A stretch of DNA of 58,046 bases from Pseudomonadota bacterium (GCA_027624235.1 JAQBYB010000009.1:1-58046), one strand, 5' to 3'; shown: positions 42,866 through 53,362, numbered from the stretch's first letter. Made by a program: numbers and translations. Notes: generated by a model from the letters alone, not told the origin.

Positions 42866-44455
42866 ATGCGAAACCTTGAATTGCCCGGCCGGTCGCCGGT
42901 TCATGCGGCAGGCGGCATGGCGGCGACATCTCATCCACTGGCGACATCGGCGGCCGTCGATGTGCTCAGGTCCGGCGGCAACGCCATGGACGCGGCGGTG
43001 GCGGCATGTGCCACCCAATGCGTTGTCGAGCCGCAATCGACGGGCATCGGCGGCGATTGTTTTGTTCTCTACGCGCCGGAAGGTCGCGGCGATATCATCG
43101 CCTACAACGGCTCCGGGCGGGCGCCGGGTCAGGCGACACCGGAATGGTTCGCGGACCAGGGCGTTAGCAAAATTACCGAACATTCCCCCCACGCGGTGAC
43201 CGTGCCCGGCGCCATCGATGCCTGGTGCCGGTTGCTCGACGATCACGGCACCCGATCCATTGGCGACGCACTTCAATACGCCATCCACTATGCCCGCGAA
43301 GGGTTTCCCGTTCACGACCGCATCGCGTCAGATTGGAAGCGCTGCGAGGGGGTGCTGACGAAGGATCCGACGGCAAAACGGATTTACCTGCCCAACGGCG
43401 GCGCGCCTACGTCCGGCACCCTGCACCGGCAGACAGAACTGGCGGCAACGCTGGAAATCATAGCGGCGGAAGGCCGCGACGGGTTTTACAAGGGCGCCGT
43501 CGCCGAAGATATCGTCGGCCACCTGCAAAGCCTCGGCGGCGGCCATACCATGGACGATTTCGCCACGGCGGCCGGCCAATATGTCGAACCGATCAAGACG
43601 TCTTATCGCGGCCATGAGGTTTATGAATGCCCCCCCAACGGGCAAGGCATCGCCGCCCTGATTATGCTGAACATCCTGGCCGACATGGGGCTGGATAAAC
43701 TCGACCCGTTATCGCCGGAACGCCTGCATTTATTTATCGAAGCCGGACGGTTGGCCTATGCCGAACGCAACGCGCTGGTCAGCGACCCCGACCAGGTCGA
43801 TGTCCCGGTGGAAAAGCTGTTGTCGGCGGACTATGCCGCCAGTCTGCGCAACCAGATCGACCCCGCCAAGGCGACGGTCAACCCGGCGGCCACTGGTTTG
43901 CCGGGCGGAGACACCGTGTACCTCACCGTCGTCGATAAAGACCGCAACGCCGTCAGTTTCATCAATTCCCTGTTTCAGTCCTTCGGCTCCGGGCTGGTGG
44001 CGCCGAAAACCGGCGTTATCCTGCAAAACCGGGGATTCAGTTTTAACCTCGACCCCACGCATGTAAATTGCATTCAACCGGGCAAACGGCCGATGCACAC
44101 CATCATCCCCGGCATGCTGGTCAAAGACGGTCGCGCGGTGATGCCATTCGGGGTCATGGGTGGCCAATACCAGGCCCTCGGTCACGCCTATTTCCTGACC
44201 AACCTTTTCGAGCACGGCCTCGACCTACAAGAGGCCATGGACCTGCCCCGGTTGTTCCCGAATGTGGGTGGGGCGGTGGAGGTCGAAAGCGGCATGCCCT
44301 CGGGCACGGTCAAGGCGTTGCAGGCCATGGGCCACGAAACCGCCTCGCCGGGCAAACCCATCGGCGGCGCCCAGGCGATTCAAATCAATTGGGACGAAGG
44401 CGTGCTAACCGGCGCCTCCGAGCCCCGCAAGGACGGCTGCGCGATCGGGTATTAG
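42866..44455 (+). CDS. Gamma-glutamyltransferase-family Ntn hydrolase
   Basis: A 529-residue gamma-glutamyltransferase-like proenzyme. There is no evident signal peptide, so it is probably cytosolic, as in the YwrD-like branch. N-terminal landmarks are GGMAATSHPLATSAAVDVL and STGIGGDCFVLYA. The autoprocessing nucleophile is Thr350 in GGDTVYLTVVD, and the second Thr of the usual TTH motif is replaced by Val. FGVMGGQYQALGH marks the glycine-rich oxyanion region. It could hydrolyse glutathione-type or other gamma-glutamyl amides. It is divergent from the TTT operon and convergent with fhs. Confidence 0.88.
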   Translation: MRNLELPGRSPVHAAGGMAATSHPLATSAAVDVLRSGGNAMDAAVAACATQCVVEPQSTGIGGDCFVLYAPEGRGDIIAYNGSGRAPGQATPEWFADQGVSKITEHSPHAVTVPGAIDAWCRLLDDHGTRSIGDALQYAIHYAREGFPVHDRIASDWKRCEGVLTKDPTAKRIYLPNGGAPTSGTLHRQTELAATLEIIAAEGRDGFYKGAVAEDIVGHLQSLGGGHTMDDFATAAGQYVEPIKTSYRGHEVYECPPNGQGIAALIMLNILADMGLDKLDPLSPERLHLFIEAGRLAYAERNALVSDPDQVDVPVEKLLSADYAASLRNQIDPAKATVNPAATGLPGGDTVYLTVVDKDRNAVSFINSLFQSFGSGLVAPKTGVILQNRGFSFNLDPTHVNCIQPGKRPMHTIIPGMLVKDGRAVMPFGVMGGQYQALGHAYFLTNLFEHGLDLQEAMDLPRLFPNVGGAVEVESGMPSGTVKALQAMGHETASPGKPIGGAQAIQINWDEGVLTGASEPRKDGCAIGY

Positions 44456-44564
44456 AGCAAATCCCGAGCAAATGAACGCATTTACGACGACGAATTTGCG
44501 GCTAAAGAAAGAGCAAATCCCGAGCAAATGACCTCATTTGCGACGACTAATTTGCGGCTAAAAA
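44454..44564. repeat. Two tandem copies of a 56-bp element
   Basis: Units at 44454-44509 and 44510-44564 share the start AGAGCAAATCCCGAGCAAATG and the end AATTTGCGGCTAAA, with a few substitutions. The second unit contains a perfect inverted repeat GCAAATGA-CC-TCATTTGC; in the first it is degraded. The array fills the gap between the convergent ggt and fhs genes. It may act as a bidirectional transcript end or be a dispersed intergenic element. Confidence 0.85.
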
Positions 44565-44567
44565 GCC

Positions 44568-46241
44568 CTAAAACAGGCCTTCCACCATGCCAGCATCGTT
44601 GAGGTGAATAGCGTTGGCCGACGGCACCCGGGGCAGGCCCGGCATGGTCATGATATCACCGCAGATGACAACGACAAACCCGGCGCCCGCCGACAGCCGT
44701 ACTTCGCGGACCGGTACCACGTGGCCGGACGGCGCGCCCTTGAGGTTGGGATCCGTGGAAAAGCTATATTGGGTCTTGGCAATGCAAACCGGCAAATGGC
44801 CGTAGCCGGCGTCCTGCAACTCGCTGAACTGAGTGCGCACCTTCTGGTCGGCAATGATGTCATCGGCGCCATAAAGCTTGGTGGCGACGGTTTTCACCTT
44901 GTCCCAAAGGGGCAAGGCATCGTCGTAAAGAGGCACAAACTGGCCGCTGCAACCGTCGGCCATGGCCGCCACGTGATGCGCCAGTTTCTCGGTGCCCTTG
45001 GAGCCATCGGCCCAGTGAGTGCAATCAATGACTTCAACGCCCAGGCCATCAACGCCGCCGCGAATGGCGGCGACTTCGGCGTCGGTGTCGGACGAGAAGC
45101 GGTTAACGGCGACAACGGCGGGAACACCGAAGGATTTGACGTTGCGGACATGACGACGAAGGTTTTCACAGCCCTTGGTGACCGCATCGACGTTTTCCGC
45201 GCCCAGGCCTTCCTTACCGACGCCGCCATGCATCTTGAGCGCGCGCACGGTGGCAACGACGACGGTGGCGCTCGGGTTCAACCCGGCCAGACGGCATTTG
45301 ATGTCGAAAAACTTTTCCGCACCCAGATCGGCGCCGAACCCGGCCTCGGTGACCACATAATCGGCCAACCGCAACGCCGTCTTCGTCGCCATCACCGAAT
45401 TACAACCGTGGGCGATGTTGGCGAACGGACCGCCGTGGATGAAGGCTGGATTGTTTTCCAGGGTTTGCACCAGATTCGGCTGCAGGGCCTCCTTTAACAG
45501 CACCGTCATCGGCCCCGGCGCCTTCAGGGCGGCAGCGAGGATGGGTTCGCGCTTGCGGGTATAACCGACGACGATCCGCCCGATCCTTTCCTCCAGATCC
45601 TTAAGGTCCGTCGCCAGGCAGAAAATCGCCATGATTTCAGACGCCACCGTGATATCGAAACCGCTTTGCCGGGGAAAACCGTTGGCGACACCGCCGAGCG
45701 AGATGACGATATCGCGCAGCGCCCGGTCGTTCATGTCGACGACCCGGCGCCAACTGACGCGGCGCTCATCGAACTCCAACTCATTGCCCCAATAGATATG
45801 ATTGTCGATCAACGCCGACAGCAGGTTGTGGGCGACGCCGATGGCGTGGAAGTCCCCGGTGAAGTGAAGGTTGATGTCCTCCATGGGAACGACCTGGGCA
45901 TAGCCGCCGCCGGCGGCCCCGCCCTTCATGCCGAAGCATGGACCCAGGGAAGGCTCACGGATGCAAATGGTCGCTTTCTTGCCGATGGCGTTGAGCGCAT
46001 CGCCGAGGCCGACGGTGGTCGTCGTCTTGCCCTCGCCGGCGGGTGTCGGCGTGATCGCGGTGACCAGGATCAGCTTGCCTTCCGGGCGGTCCTCCAGGGA
46101 GCGAATAAATTCAAACGAAATCTTGGCCTTGGTCGGGCCGAAGTGGTGCAGGTGCTCGACCGGAATACCCAGCTTTTCACCAATTTCGGCGATCGGCTGC
46201 ATCTTCGCTTCGCGGGCTATTTCAATATCGCTCTTGGCCAT
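44568..46241 (-). CDS. fhs: Formate-tetrahydrofolate ligase
   Basis: A 557-residue ligase joining formate to tetrahydrofolate with ATP, giving 10-formyl-THF, or the reverse to gain ATP. The P-loop [18 protein letters not shown] is near residue 65. [18 protein letters not shown] and [11 protein letters not shown] also match the family, which usually spans about 555 residues. It lies downstream of oxc, frc and a formyltransferase-like gene on the same strand, so it should assimilate or dispose of formate from oxalate. Confidence 0.95.
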   Translation of the reverse strand: MAKSDIEIAREAKMQPIAEIGEKLGIPVEHLHHFGPTKAKISFEFIRSLEDRPEGKLILVTAITPTPAGEGKTTTTVGLGDALNAIGKKATICIREPSLGPCFGMKGGAAGGGYAQVVPMEDINLHFTGDFHAIGVAHNLLSALIDNHIYWGNELEFDERRVSWRRVVDMNDRALRDIVISLGGVANGFPRQSGFDITVASEIMAIFCLATDLKDLEERIGRIVVGYTRKREPILAAALKAPGPMTVLLKEALQPNLVQTLENNPAFIHGGPFANIAHGCNSVMATKTALRLADYVVTEAGFGADLGAEKFFDIKCRLAGLNPSATVVVATVRALKMHGGVGKEGLGAENVDAVTKGCENLRRHVRNVKSFGVPAVVAVNRFSSDTDAEVAAIRGGVDGLGVEVIDCTHWADGSKGTEKLAHHVAAMADGCSGQFVPLYDDALPLWDKVKTVATKLYGADDIIADQKVRTQFSELQDAGYGHLPVCIAKTQYSFSTDPNLKGAPSGHVVPVREVRLSAGAGFVVVICGDIMTMPGLPRVPSANAIHLNDAGMVEGLF

Positions 46242-46292
46242 TATAAAAATCCTTGGATGTTGCCTTCATGAGGAATTCAAATTCCGTCCCGA

Positions 46293-46320
46293 CCGGACCA
46301 CTTAATGGGCCTTCGTCCGG
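46293..46320 (-). terminator. Hairpin between the formyltransferase-like gene and fhs
   Basis: CCGGAC (46293-46298) pairs with GTCCGG (46315-46320) around a 16-nt loop in the 116-bp gap. There is no T-run, so it may modulate expression of fhs within the operon rather than terminate fully. Confidence 0.4.
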
Positions 46321-46357
46321 GATCCGCGTTATTTAATTCAAATCGTAATCTGTGCGT

Positions 46358-47284
46358 TCAGCCTCCCAGCCGGACGCCCTTGGCAAGGCCGCTTTTCTCA
46401 ACATAGTCGGCGGCCCCGATTTTTTTGTCGTCATGGGGTTTAACCCGCTTAACCGCGATACCGCCGCCGTTCGCCGCCACGGTAAAGCCATCATCATTAA
46501 CGTCGGTGACTTCGCCGGGCTCGCCGTCGATGTCCGCTGTCGCCACAACTTTGGCGCAATCGAAAATCTTCAGCTCGTTGCCGTCATGCATCGTCCAGGC
46601 GCCGGGTTGCGGGTTGGTGCCGCGGATCAGGTTGTAGATCTCATCGACCGGCTTCGACCAGTCGATTTCGGCGTCCGCCTTCTTACACCAGCTTTCGTAG
46701 GTGGCGTCGGCATCGTTCTGCTTGATGTGCGGCGGGTTGCCGGCCTTAACCATGTCCACGGCTTCCAAAACCGTTTCCACGCCAAGCGGGAAAATCTTGT
46801 CGAAATAAACCGATCCCAGGGTGTCGTCGGGAGAGATGTCGATAATTTTCTGCAACAGAATATCGCCTTCATCGAGACCATCATCGGGCCAGAAAATGGT
46901 CAGGCCCGTTTTGGTCGCGCCACCCATGATTGGCCAGTTGATGGAACTCGGCCCCCGGTGCTTGGGCAACAGGGACGGATGGAAACAAATCGAGCCATGG
47001 GTCGGAATGTCGCGCGCTTCTTCGGGCACGAAGATGATCATAAAGGCCATCACCATCAGGTCGGCATTCAGCGCCCGCATCTCGTCCAACACGTCTGCAT
47101 CCGTATAATTGGCCGGCTGAATCAGGTTGAGCCCTTTTTCGAGCGCGAATTCCTTAATCGGATCGACCGGCTTGCCTTCTTTGTCCGGCGCGCAATAAAC
47201 GGCAACGACGTCGTCGCCGCGTTCCAGCATCGCTTCCAGGCAGGCCTTGCCGAATGCCTGTTGGCCGTTGACGATAACCCGCAT
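46358..47284 (-). CDS. 10-formyl-THF hydrolase-like formyltransferase
   Basis: A 308-residue protein resembling the N-terminal hydrolase domain of ALDH1L1 and methionyl-tRNA formyltransferase. The catalytic pair appears as His102 (CFHPSLLPKHRG) and Asp138 (DDGLDEGD), each offset by four from ALDH1L1 His106/Asp142. A C-terminal Fmt-like domain follows from about residue 205. Housekeeping fmt would sit beside def. In this oxalate operon it more likely moves or releases the formyl group of 10-formyl-THF, or possibly transfers formyl from formyl-CoA; the last is speculation. Confidence 0.8.
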   Translation of the reverse strand: MRVIVNGQQAFGKACLEAMLERGDDVVAVYCAPDKEGKPVDPIKEFALEKGLNLIQPANYTDADVLDEMRALNADLMVMAFMIIFVPEEARDIPTHGSICFHPSLLPKHRGPSSINWPIMGGATKTGLTIFWPDDGLDEGDILLQKIIDISPDDTLGSVYFDKIFPLGVETVLEAVDMVKAGNPPHIKQNDADATYESWCKKADAEIDWSKPVDEIYNLIRGTNPQPGAWTMHDGNELKIFDCAKVVATADIDGEPGEVTDVNDDGFTVAANGGGIAVKRVKPHDDKKIGAADYVEKSGLAKGVRLGG

Positions 47285-47308
47285 ACCTATTTCCTCCTTA
47301 CTGAAGCG

Positions 47309-48556
47309 CTAAACCACGCCTTCTTCTCTGGCGCGTTTGATTTCCTCGTCGCTGAAGCCGACGATATCCCTGAGGATGTCGTCGGTGTGTTCGCCCAAAA
47401 GCGGTGAGCGTTTCACATCGGATGGCGAATCCGAAAGCTTTACCGGATTGCCGACGGTCAGGTATTTGCCACGTTCCGGGTGATCGACCTCAACGATGGT
47501 CCCCGTCTCGCGCAGGCTCGGTTCTTCGGCGATTTCCTTCATGGACAGGATTGGCCCGACCGGAATGTTGAGCGGATTGCAAATTTCCATGACCTCGAAT
47601 TTACCCTTGGTCATGGTCCAGGCTTCGATGGCTTCGAACATTTCGTCCAGGCGCGGCAACCGGGCTTTCGGCGTTGCCCAATCAGGGTCTTCCTTCCATT
47701 CCGGCTTGCCGATGACATCACAAACATTTTTCCAAACGGCGGCCTGGGTAATGAAGTACGTGTAGGCATCGGGGTCGGTTTCCCAGCCCTTGCACTTGAG
47801 GATACGGCCTGGCTGTCCGCCACCGGAATCGTTGCCCGCCCTGGGCACCGCATCACCGAAGGGAATACCACTGCCGGCCTGCGAATATTCATTCAACGGA
47901 CCATGGGCCAGGCGTTGCTGGTCCCGCAACTTGACCCGGCACAGGTTCAACACACCGTCCTGCATGGCGCACTCGACCCGTTGCCCCTTGCCGGAATGAG
48001 TCCGGTGATAAAGCGCCGTCACAATCCCGAACGCCAAATGCAACCCGGTGCCGCTGTCGCCGATCTGGGCGCCGGTCACCATTGGAATGCCTCCGATTTC
48101 CCCCGTCGTGGAAGCCGCCCCGCCGGCGCACTGGGCGACATTTTCGTAGACCTTGCAATCGGCGTAGGGACCGGGGCCGAAACCTTTGACCGACGCATAG
48201 ATCATGCGCGGGTTTAGTTCCTGGATGCGTTCCCAGGAAAAGCCCATGCGGTCGAGGGCGCCTGGCGCGAAGTTTTCCACCATCACATCGCATTCTTTAA
48301 TCAGCTTGATGAAAATTTCCTTGCCTTTGTCGGCCTTGGTGTTCAGCGTTACGCTGCGTTTATTATGATTCAACATGGTAAAATAGAGGCTGTCCACATC
48401 GGGAATATCTTGCAGTTGACCGCGTGTCGCATCGCCGACGCCAGGACGCTCGACCTTAATGACATCTGCCCCGAACCAGGCCAGCAATTGCGTGCATGTC
48501 GGGCCGGACTGCACGTGCGTCATGTCTAGGATTCTTACTCCTTCTAGAGCTTTCAT
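47309..48556 (-). CDS. frc: Formyl-CoA:oxalate CoA-transferase
   Basis: A 415-residue class III CoA-transferase. The catalytic Asp167 lies in [13 protein letters not shown] (Asp169 in Oxalobacter Frc), and the glycine-rich loop GGGQPG lies near residue 247. The N-terminal [21 protein letters not shown] is closely Frc-like. It transfers CoA from formyl-CoA to oxalate, making oxalyl-CoA for Oxc. It is encoded 41 bp downstream of oxc. Two or more class III transferases with other donors are known, but the oxc neighbour makes Frc the best name. Confidence 0.93.
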   Translation of the reverse strand: MKALEGVRILDMTHVQSGPTCTQLLAWFGADVIKVERPGVGDATRGQLQDIPDVDSLYFTMLNHNKRSVTLNTKADKGKEIFIKLIKECDVMVENFAPGALDRMGFSWERIQELNPRMIYASVKGFGPGPYADCKVYENVAQCAGGAASTTGEIGGIPMVTGAQIGDSGTGLHLAFGIVTALYHRTHSGKGQRVECAMQDGVLNLCRVKLRDQQRLAHGPLNEYSQAGSGIPFGDAVPRAGNDSGGGQPGRILKCKGWETDPDAYTYFITQAAVWKNVCDVIGKPEWKEDPDWATPKARLPRLDEMFEAIEAWTMTKGKFEVMEICNPLNIPVGPILSMKEIAEEPSLRETGTIVEVDHPERGKYLTVGNPVKLSDSPSDVKRSPLLGEHTDDILRDIVGFSDEEIKRAREEGVV

Positions 48557-48597
48557 TCTGCGTTCCTGTTAGTAAGAGTTTAATTGTTGCCGTTTCG

Positions 48598-50358
48598 TTA
48601 TTTCTTCGCCACGACGCTTTGCGGGTTGAGGTTGCCGATGCGGCCGCTTTCGGTGCCGGCCTTCTCATCAATCACCGCGTTGACGAGGGTCGGCCTGCCG
48701 GAATCCATGGCCTCATTGACGGCGCGGGTCAGATCATCGGGGGATGTCGCATAGACGCCGACGCCGCCGAACGCTTCCATCATCTTGTCGTAGCGGGCGT
48801 CTTTGACGAAGACGGTTGGCGCAACGTCCGCACCACCCGTGGGATTGACGTCGGTTCCGCGGTAGATGCCGTTGTTGTTGAAGACAACCACGCAAATCGG
48901 CAGGTTGTACCGGCAGATTGTTTCAATTTCCATGCCTGAGAAACCAAAGGCGCTATCGCCTTCGATTGCCAGCACCGGCTTGCCGGTTTCCACGGCGGCC
49001 GCGATGGCGGTGCCCATGCCGATGCCCATGACGCCCCAGGTCCCGACATCCAGCCGTTTGCGCGGCTGAAACATATCGATGATGCTGCGTGTGAAATCGA
49101 GGGTGTTGGCGCCTTCATTGACGAGGATGGCATCCGGCCGCTCTTTAATGATCGTGCGCAGCGCACCGAGCGCGCCGTGGTAATCCATCGGCACGTTGTT
49201 ATTCTGCAGTTTCGGCGCCATTTTATCGAGGTTGGCCTGTTTCTTCGAGTCAACCAACTCGGTCCACTCAGACGGCGGCGGCGTCCAATCCTTCCCCATG
49301 GCTTCATGCAGGGCGGAAACACAGGAGCCGATATCGCCGACCACGGGAGCCGCGATTTCGACATTGCTGTCCATCTCTTTGGGTTCGATGTCGATCTGCA
49401 CAAACTGTTTCGGCTGATCGCCCCAGGACTTGCCCTTGCCGTGCGACAGCAGCCAGTTGAGGCGGGCGCCGATCATCACCACCACATCGGATTCCTTGAG
49501 CACGAGCGAGCGCGCCGGGCCCGCCGATTGCGGGTGCGTGTCAGGCAACAACCCCTTGGCCATGCTCATGGGCAGGAAGGGAATACCGCTTTTCTCCACC
49601 AGTGCGCGGATGTCGTCATCGGCCTGTGCATAGGCGGCGCCCTTGCCGAGGATGATCAGCGGCCGCTTGGCGCCCTTCAAAACCTTGAGCGCGCGCGCGA
49701 TGGCTTCCGGTGCGGGCAGCTGGCGCGGCGCGGCATCGATGACCTTGACCAGCGATTTGGCGCCGGCTTCCGCGTCCATGGTCTGCCCCATGAGCTTTGC
49801 CGGCAGGTCAAGATAGACCCCGCCCGGCCGGCCTGAAACGGCGGCGCGGATGGCGCGCGCAATGCCGATGCCGATATCTTCGGCATGCAGCACGCGGTAG
49901 GCCGCCTTACAGAGCGGCTTGGCGATAGCCAGCTGGTCCATTTCTTCGTAATCGCCCTGTTGAAGGTCGACGATCTCGCGCTCGGATGAGCCGCTGATCA
50001 GGATCATCGGAAAGCAGTTGGTCGTGGCATGGGCCAGCGCCGTTAATCCGTTAAGGAAACCGGGAGCCGACACCGTCAGGCAGATGCCGGGTTTTTTCGT
50101 CAAGTACCCGGCGGTCGCGGCCGCATAGCCGGCGTGCTGCTCGTGCCGGAACGAAAGAACGCGCAAGCCTTCGGCCTGCATATACCGGCCCAAATCCGTG
50201 ATCGGAATGCCGGGGACGTTATAGATCGTCTTGATATCGTTAAGCTTGAGCGCGTCAATGATAAGATGAAAGCCGTCCGTCAGGGTTCCGGCCTCGGGAC
50301 CATCGTGTATTTCTTGAGCCATTGTATCCATTGCCGTGTTCGATCCTTTGCTCGACAT
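48598..50358 (-). CDS. oxc: Oxalyl-CoA decarboxylase
   Basis: A 586-residue ThDP enzyme converting oxalyl-CoA to formyl-CoA and CO2. The catalytic glutamate lies in [13 protein letters not shown] near residue 73, and the cofactor motif GDSAFGFSG with NNNGIYRG sits near 465-495. An N-terminal extension of about 20 residues precedes the family start. Alternative ATGs lie at residues 10 and 13, but ATG 50358 has the AGAGGA site. Encoded next to frc, it defines the oxalate catabolic module. Confidence 0.95.
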   Translation of the reverse strand: MSSKGSNTAMDTMAQEIHDGPEAGTLTDGFHLIIDALKLNDIKTIYNVPGIPITDLGRYMQAEGLRVLSFRHEQHAGYAAATAGYLTKKPGICLTVSAPGFLNGLTALAHATTNCFPMILISGSSEREIVDLQQGDYEEMDQLAIAKPLCKAAYRVLHAEDIGIGIARAIRAAVSGRPGGVYLDLPAKLMGQTMDAEAGAKSLVKVIDAAPRQLPAPEAIARALKVLKGAKRPLIILGKGAAYAQADDDIRALVEKSGIPFLPMSMAKGLLPDTHPQSAGPARSLVLKESDVVVMIGARLNWLLSHGKGKSWGDQPKQFVQIDIEPKEMDSNVEIAAPVVGDIGSCVSALHEAMGKDWTPPPSEWTELVDSKKQANLDKMAPKLQNNNVPMDYHGALGALRTIIKERPDAILVNEGANTLDFTRSIIDMFQPRKRLDVGTWGVMGIGMGTAIAAAVETGKPVLAIEGDSAFGFSGMEIETICRYNLPICVVVFNNNGIYRGTDVNPTGGADVAPTVFVKDARYDKMMEAFGGVGVYATSPDDLTRAVNEAMDSGRPTLVNAVIDEKAGTESGRIGNLNPQSVVAKK

Positions 50359-50412
50359 GGGTGTTCCTCTCTAGGTGAGGGACCGTCTCGGCCTCTACGG
50401 CCGGTTCGATCC

Positions 50413-51102
50413 TTATTCCAAATAATCCACGTATTTTTCGATATGCAGCGCCAAATTCATGGAATGCTCGCGCACCAATTGGGCGGCCAAGTCAGAATCC
50501 CGTTTTTCCAGGGCTTCGATGATATGTAAATGGTCGATAATCGAGCGGTTGGCCCGGTCTTGGTCGGCGATGGTTCTGGCCCGAATGGACCGCATGTGAA
50601 TAAACAGATTTTCGGCGACCTCGCACAGTAATTCGCACTGGCTCAATTTCAGGATCGCCTGATGAAATTCGATATTGGTTTCGGAATATTCATCGATATG
50701 GGCTTGAACCTGGTCGTCCTTGAACGTCGCAAACAATGCCCTCAGAGACGAGATTTCATCGTCGCTGGCTTTGTCGATGACCAACCGCGCCGCCATGCTT
50801 TCCAAGGCCGCCCAGACGGTAACGATTTCAAGAATCTCGGCCTTTGTTTTACGCACAATATAAACGCCCCGGCGGGGCACGATATGGACCAGGCCTTCCT
50901 GTTCCAAGCGGGCAAGGGCCTCGCGCACCGGTGTGCGGCTGATTTGAAGTTGTTCGGAAAGCCGGCGTTCATCCAGGCGCAGTTCGGCGTTGTCCGCGTA
51001 AATATTCATCGACGTGATCGCCTGTTTCAAGGACTTGTAAATCTTGTCCTTGAGGCTGAAATTAGCGTCGATGGGTTCAATAATTATTTCGGCTAAGGCC
51101 AA
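50413..51102 (-). CDS. GntR/FCD-family transcriptional regulator
   Basis: A 229-residue regulator with an N-terminal winged helix (RRLSEQLQISRTPVREALAR, EQEGLVHIVPRRGVYIV) and a C-terminal FCD ligand-binding domain (NIEFHQAILKLS, DHLHIIEALEKRD) with histidines that usually bind a metal. The start is a TTG at 51102. It lies 54 bp upstream of oxc on the same strand. Palindromic TGGTAT/ATACCA-type sites upstream of its own gene and in the tctC-ligase gap are candidate operators. The likely effector is a small carboxylate such as oxalate. Confidence 0.88.
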   Translation of the reverse strand: MALAEIIIEPIDANFSLKDKIYKSLKQAITSMNIYADNAELRLDERRLSEQLQISRTPVREALARLEQEGLVHIVPRRGVYIVRKTKAEILEIVTVWAALESMAARLVIDKASDDEISSLRALFATFKDDQVQAHIDEYSETNIEFHQAILKLSQCELLCEVAENLFIHMRSIRARTIADQDRANRSIIDHLHIIEALEKRDSDLAAQLVREHSMNLALHIEKYVDYLE

Positions 51103-51194
51103 TGTCTTACATCCGGCAATTCAAATATCTTGGCAAACGGTGTTCATTCACGGACAGGATGGCAATGAGGCCTTATCTAGCAGCAAAACCATCG

Positions 51195-51211
51195 TGGTAT
51201 TCTGTACACCA
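51195..51211. promoter_or_regulatory. Putative GntR operator upstream of gntR
   Basis: TGGTATTCTGTACACCA is an imperfect palindrome with matching TGGT/ACCA ends. It lies about 93 bp upstream of the gntR start, in the 215-bp gap (51103-51317) that otherwise holds no gene. Confidence 0.5.
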
Positions 51212-51317
51212 GAGGCCGGGTATGGCAAGCGTCAAACGCCCAAACATACCGTTTTAAAGGGCTTCCAACCCGGCGATTGAAGCGCCTGTTTTCCTTATTG
51301 GGCCTTTATCGGCCTGA

Positions 51318-52832
51318 TTAGCCGGCGGGTGTGGGCTTCTTCTTTTTGTCGTAAATTATCTTCAGCAGCGGCAGCAAGATCAGGATCAGGGCGATAACGA
51401 TAATCACGCCGGCGAACGGGCGGGTGAAGAAAATCGAGAAGGAACCACCCGACATCAGCAGCGATTGCCTGAGCGCCGGTTCGGCCAGGGGGCCAAGCAC
51501 GATGGCCAGAACCGCCGGCGCCATCGGATAGTCCAGCTTGCGCATCAGATAGCCGACAACGCCGAATATCAGCATCAACCAGACATCGTGCATATCCAGG
51601 GTCGGCACAAACCCGCCGACGATGCACAGGACGAAGATGATCGGCGCCAGGATCGTGAACGGCAGCCGCAACACCCAGATGAAGGATGGGATGAAGGCGA
51701 CGTTGATCAACAGCGAAAACAGGTTGGCGACATAAAGGCTGGCGATGAAGCCCCAGACGAAATCGGGGTGGTTCGTGAACACCAAGGGTCCCGGTTCCAG
51801 ACCCCAGATCACCATACCGCCGAGCAGGATCGCCGTCGTCGGCGAACCGGGAATGCCCAACGTCAGCATCGGCAGCATGGCGCCGGTGGACGCCGCGTTG
51901 TTGGCTGTCTCCGGGGCAACGACGCCATTGATGTTACCTTTGCCAAAACTGCTCGGATCCTTCGCTATGGTCTTGGCGACGCCGTAGGCCATCAGCGAAC
52001 CGGGCGTGGCGCCGGCGGCGGGCAGGATGCCGACGAAATAGCCGAGGAAGGATCCCATCAACATCGTCTTCCAGGTCCCCAACAGTTCGCGAAGAGTGGC
52101 CTTGATTCTCTTGATATTGAGGGTCGCCTGCGAAATCATCACATCGCCTTGGGAGACCTCGATCGTCCACAGCATCTCGGCGATGCCGTAAATGCCGATG
52201 GCCAGCACCAGGAAGTTGATGCCGTGGAAGAAGCCGGGAATATCGCCAAAGATCAGTCGCGGCTCGCCGGAAATGATATCGAGGCCGACGGCGCCGAACA
52301 CCAACCCGATACAGATCGAAAACAGGGTCTTCGGAATGTCGTCGCCGCCGAGGCCGACGAAGGTAGCGAACGCCATCAGCATCAAGGCAAAAATTTCAGG
52401 GGCGCCGAAGGTCAGCGCAACTTCGGCCAGGGGCGGCGCGAACAGTGTGAACAAAATGACCCCGACGCTGCCGCCGACGAACGATGCCGTCGCCGCCGCC
52501 ACCAACGCCTTGTCGGCATCGCCCTTTAAGGCCATGGGCCGCCCGTCAAAAGTCGTCGCCACCGCCGTCGAGGCGCCGGGTATCCCCAACATGATCGAAC
52601 TGATGGCGCCGCCATACATGGCCCCGTAATAAATCGCGCCGAGGAAGATGATGGCCCCCGTCGGCGGCACCAGGAAGGTCATCGGCAACAGGATGGCGAC
52701 GCCGTTGACCGAGCCCAGGCCCGGCATGGCGCCGATAAACAGCCCGACAGTGCAGCCGAGGACGATTAAAAACAAATTCAGCGGCTCGAAGGCCACGGCG
52801 AACCCATTTAGAAGTAGTGAGAGAATTTCCAT
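51318..52832 (-). CDS. tctA: Tripartite tricarboxylate transporter large membrane subunit TctA (second system)
   Basis: A 504-residue membrane protein of the usual family length, with GLFIGAMPGLGSVNGVAIL near residue 35 and LPAAGATPGSLMAYGVAKT near 270, then GVVAPETANNAASTGAMLP. It is clearly a different paralogue from the 39.4-41.1 kb protein. It is last in a tctC-tctB-tctA operon upstream of gntR and the oxalate genes on the same strand, and could import oxalate or the substrate of the divergent CoA ligase. Confidence 0.92.
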   Translation of the reverse strand: MEILSLLLNGFAVAFEPLNLFLIVLGCTVGLFIGAMPGLGSVNGVAILLPMTFLVPPTGAIIFLGAIYYGAMYGGAISSIMLGIPGASTAVATTFDGRPMALKGDADKALVAAATASFVGGSVGVILFTLFAPPLAEVALTFGAPEIFALMLMAFATFVGLGGDDIPKTLFSICIGLVFGAVGLDIISGEPRLIFGDIPGFFHGINFLVLAIGIYGIAEMLWTIEVSQGDVMISQATLNIKRIKATLRELLGTWKTMLMGSFLGYFVGILPAAGATPGSLMAYGVAKTIAKDPSSFGKGNINGVVAPETANNAASTGAMLPMLTLGIPGSPTTAILLGGMVIWGLEPGPLVFTNHPDFVWGFIASLYVANLFSLLINVAFIPSFIWVLRLPFTILAPIIFVLCIVGGFVPTLDMHDVWLMLIFGVVGYLMRKLDYPMAPAVLAIVLGPLAEPALRQSLLMSGGSFSIFFTRPFAGVIIVIALILILLPLLKIIYDKKKKPTPAG

Positions 52833-52864
52833 GGATGAAGGAACTCTAAAAGATGGTTAAGGGT

Positions 52865-53362
52865 TCAATAGAAAAAGTCAAAAATCGGAAGGAACAAGGG
52901 TTCCGTAAAACCCTTCGGCAGGGTCTTCTGAAGCGCGATTTCAAAGAACAGGAACATAAAGACCGGCGTCGCCACCGCAAATATCCCCGTCAGCCGCCAC
53001 GAATGGCGGCCCATGAACCGCAAGTAAAAAATCAGGAACGCCGGGATCGCGCCGTACGCGCCAATAATATGAAACAAGCCGACCATGCCGACGAGGGCGC
53101 CCGTGTTCAAAGCGAACATCTCAATCGTGCGGCTGTCCATAAAGGGTGCTTCAGATCGGGATTCCGGGGTAATTCGTTTTGCCCACCGGATGACGATGGC
53201 GATACAGCTCATCAGCATTCCGACCGCCAGCCAGAACGGCCACGCGCCGCCGCCGGGGCCTTCTCCGGCAATCCAGCCGATGGGCAGCTCGGCGCTTTTC
53301 CACATCAGATAAAGGGAGAAGACTCCCATTACGAGTCCCATGACAAGTTCAGCCATGCGCAT
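52865..53362 (-). CDS. tctB: Tripartite tricarboxylate transporter small membrane subunit TctB (second system)
   Basis: A 165-residue membrane protein with four hydrophobic segments (ELVMGLVMGVFSLYLMWKS, AWPFWLAVGMLMSCIAIVI, TGALVGMVGLFHIIGAY, GIFAVATPVFMFLFFEIAL). The ATG at 53362 has GAGAGGA upstream; a TTG at 53383 would place the ribosome site inside the gene. It lies between tctC (49-bp gap) and tctA (32-bp gap). Confidence 0.88.
   Translation of the reverse strand: MRMAELVMGLVMGVFSLYLMWKSAELPIGWIAGEGPGGGAWPFWLAVGMLMSCIAIVIRWAKRITPESRSEAPFMDSRTIEMFALNTGALVGMVGLFHIIGAYGAIPAFLIFYLRFMGRHSWRLTGIFAVATPVFMFLFFEIALQKTLPKGFTEPLFLPIFDFFY

Noticed and set aside
44454..44564. Tandem repeat as CRISPR or insertion-sequence ends
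   Set aside because: Two directly adjoining copies with no spacers, no transposase and no target duplication.
46358..47284. Housekeeping methionyl-tRNA formyltransferase
   Set aside because: No def partner, sequence closer to the ALDH1L1 hydrolase motif, and placed inside an oxalate operon; not fully excluded.
51465..52529. Plus-strand frame of about 350 codons opposite tctA
   Set aside because: Extreme Arg/Gln/His/Asp composition of an antisense reading of a hydrophobic membrane gene.
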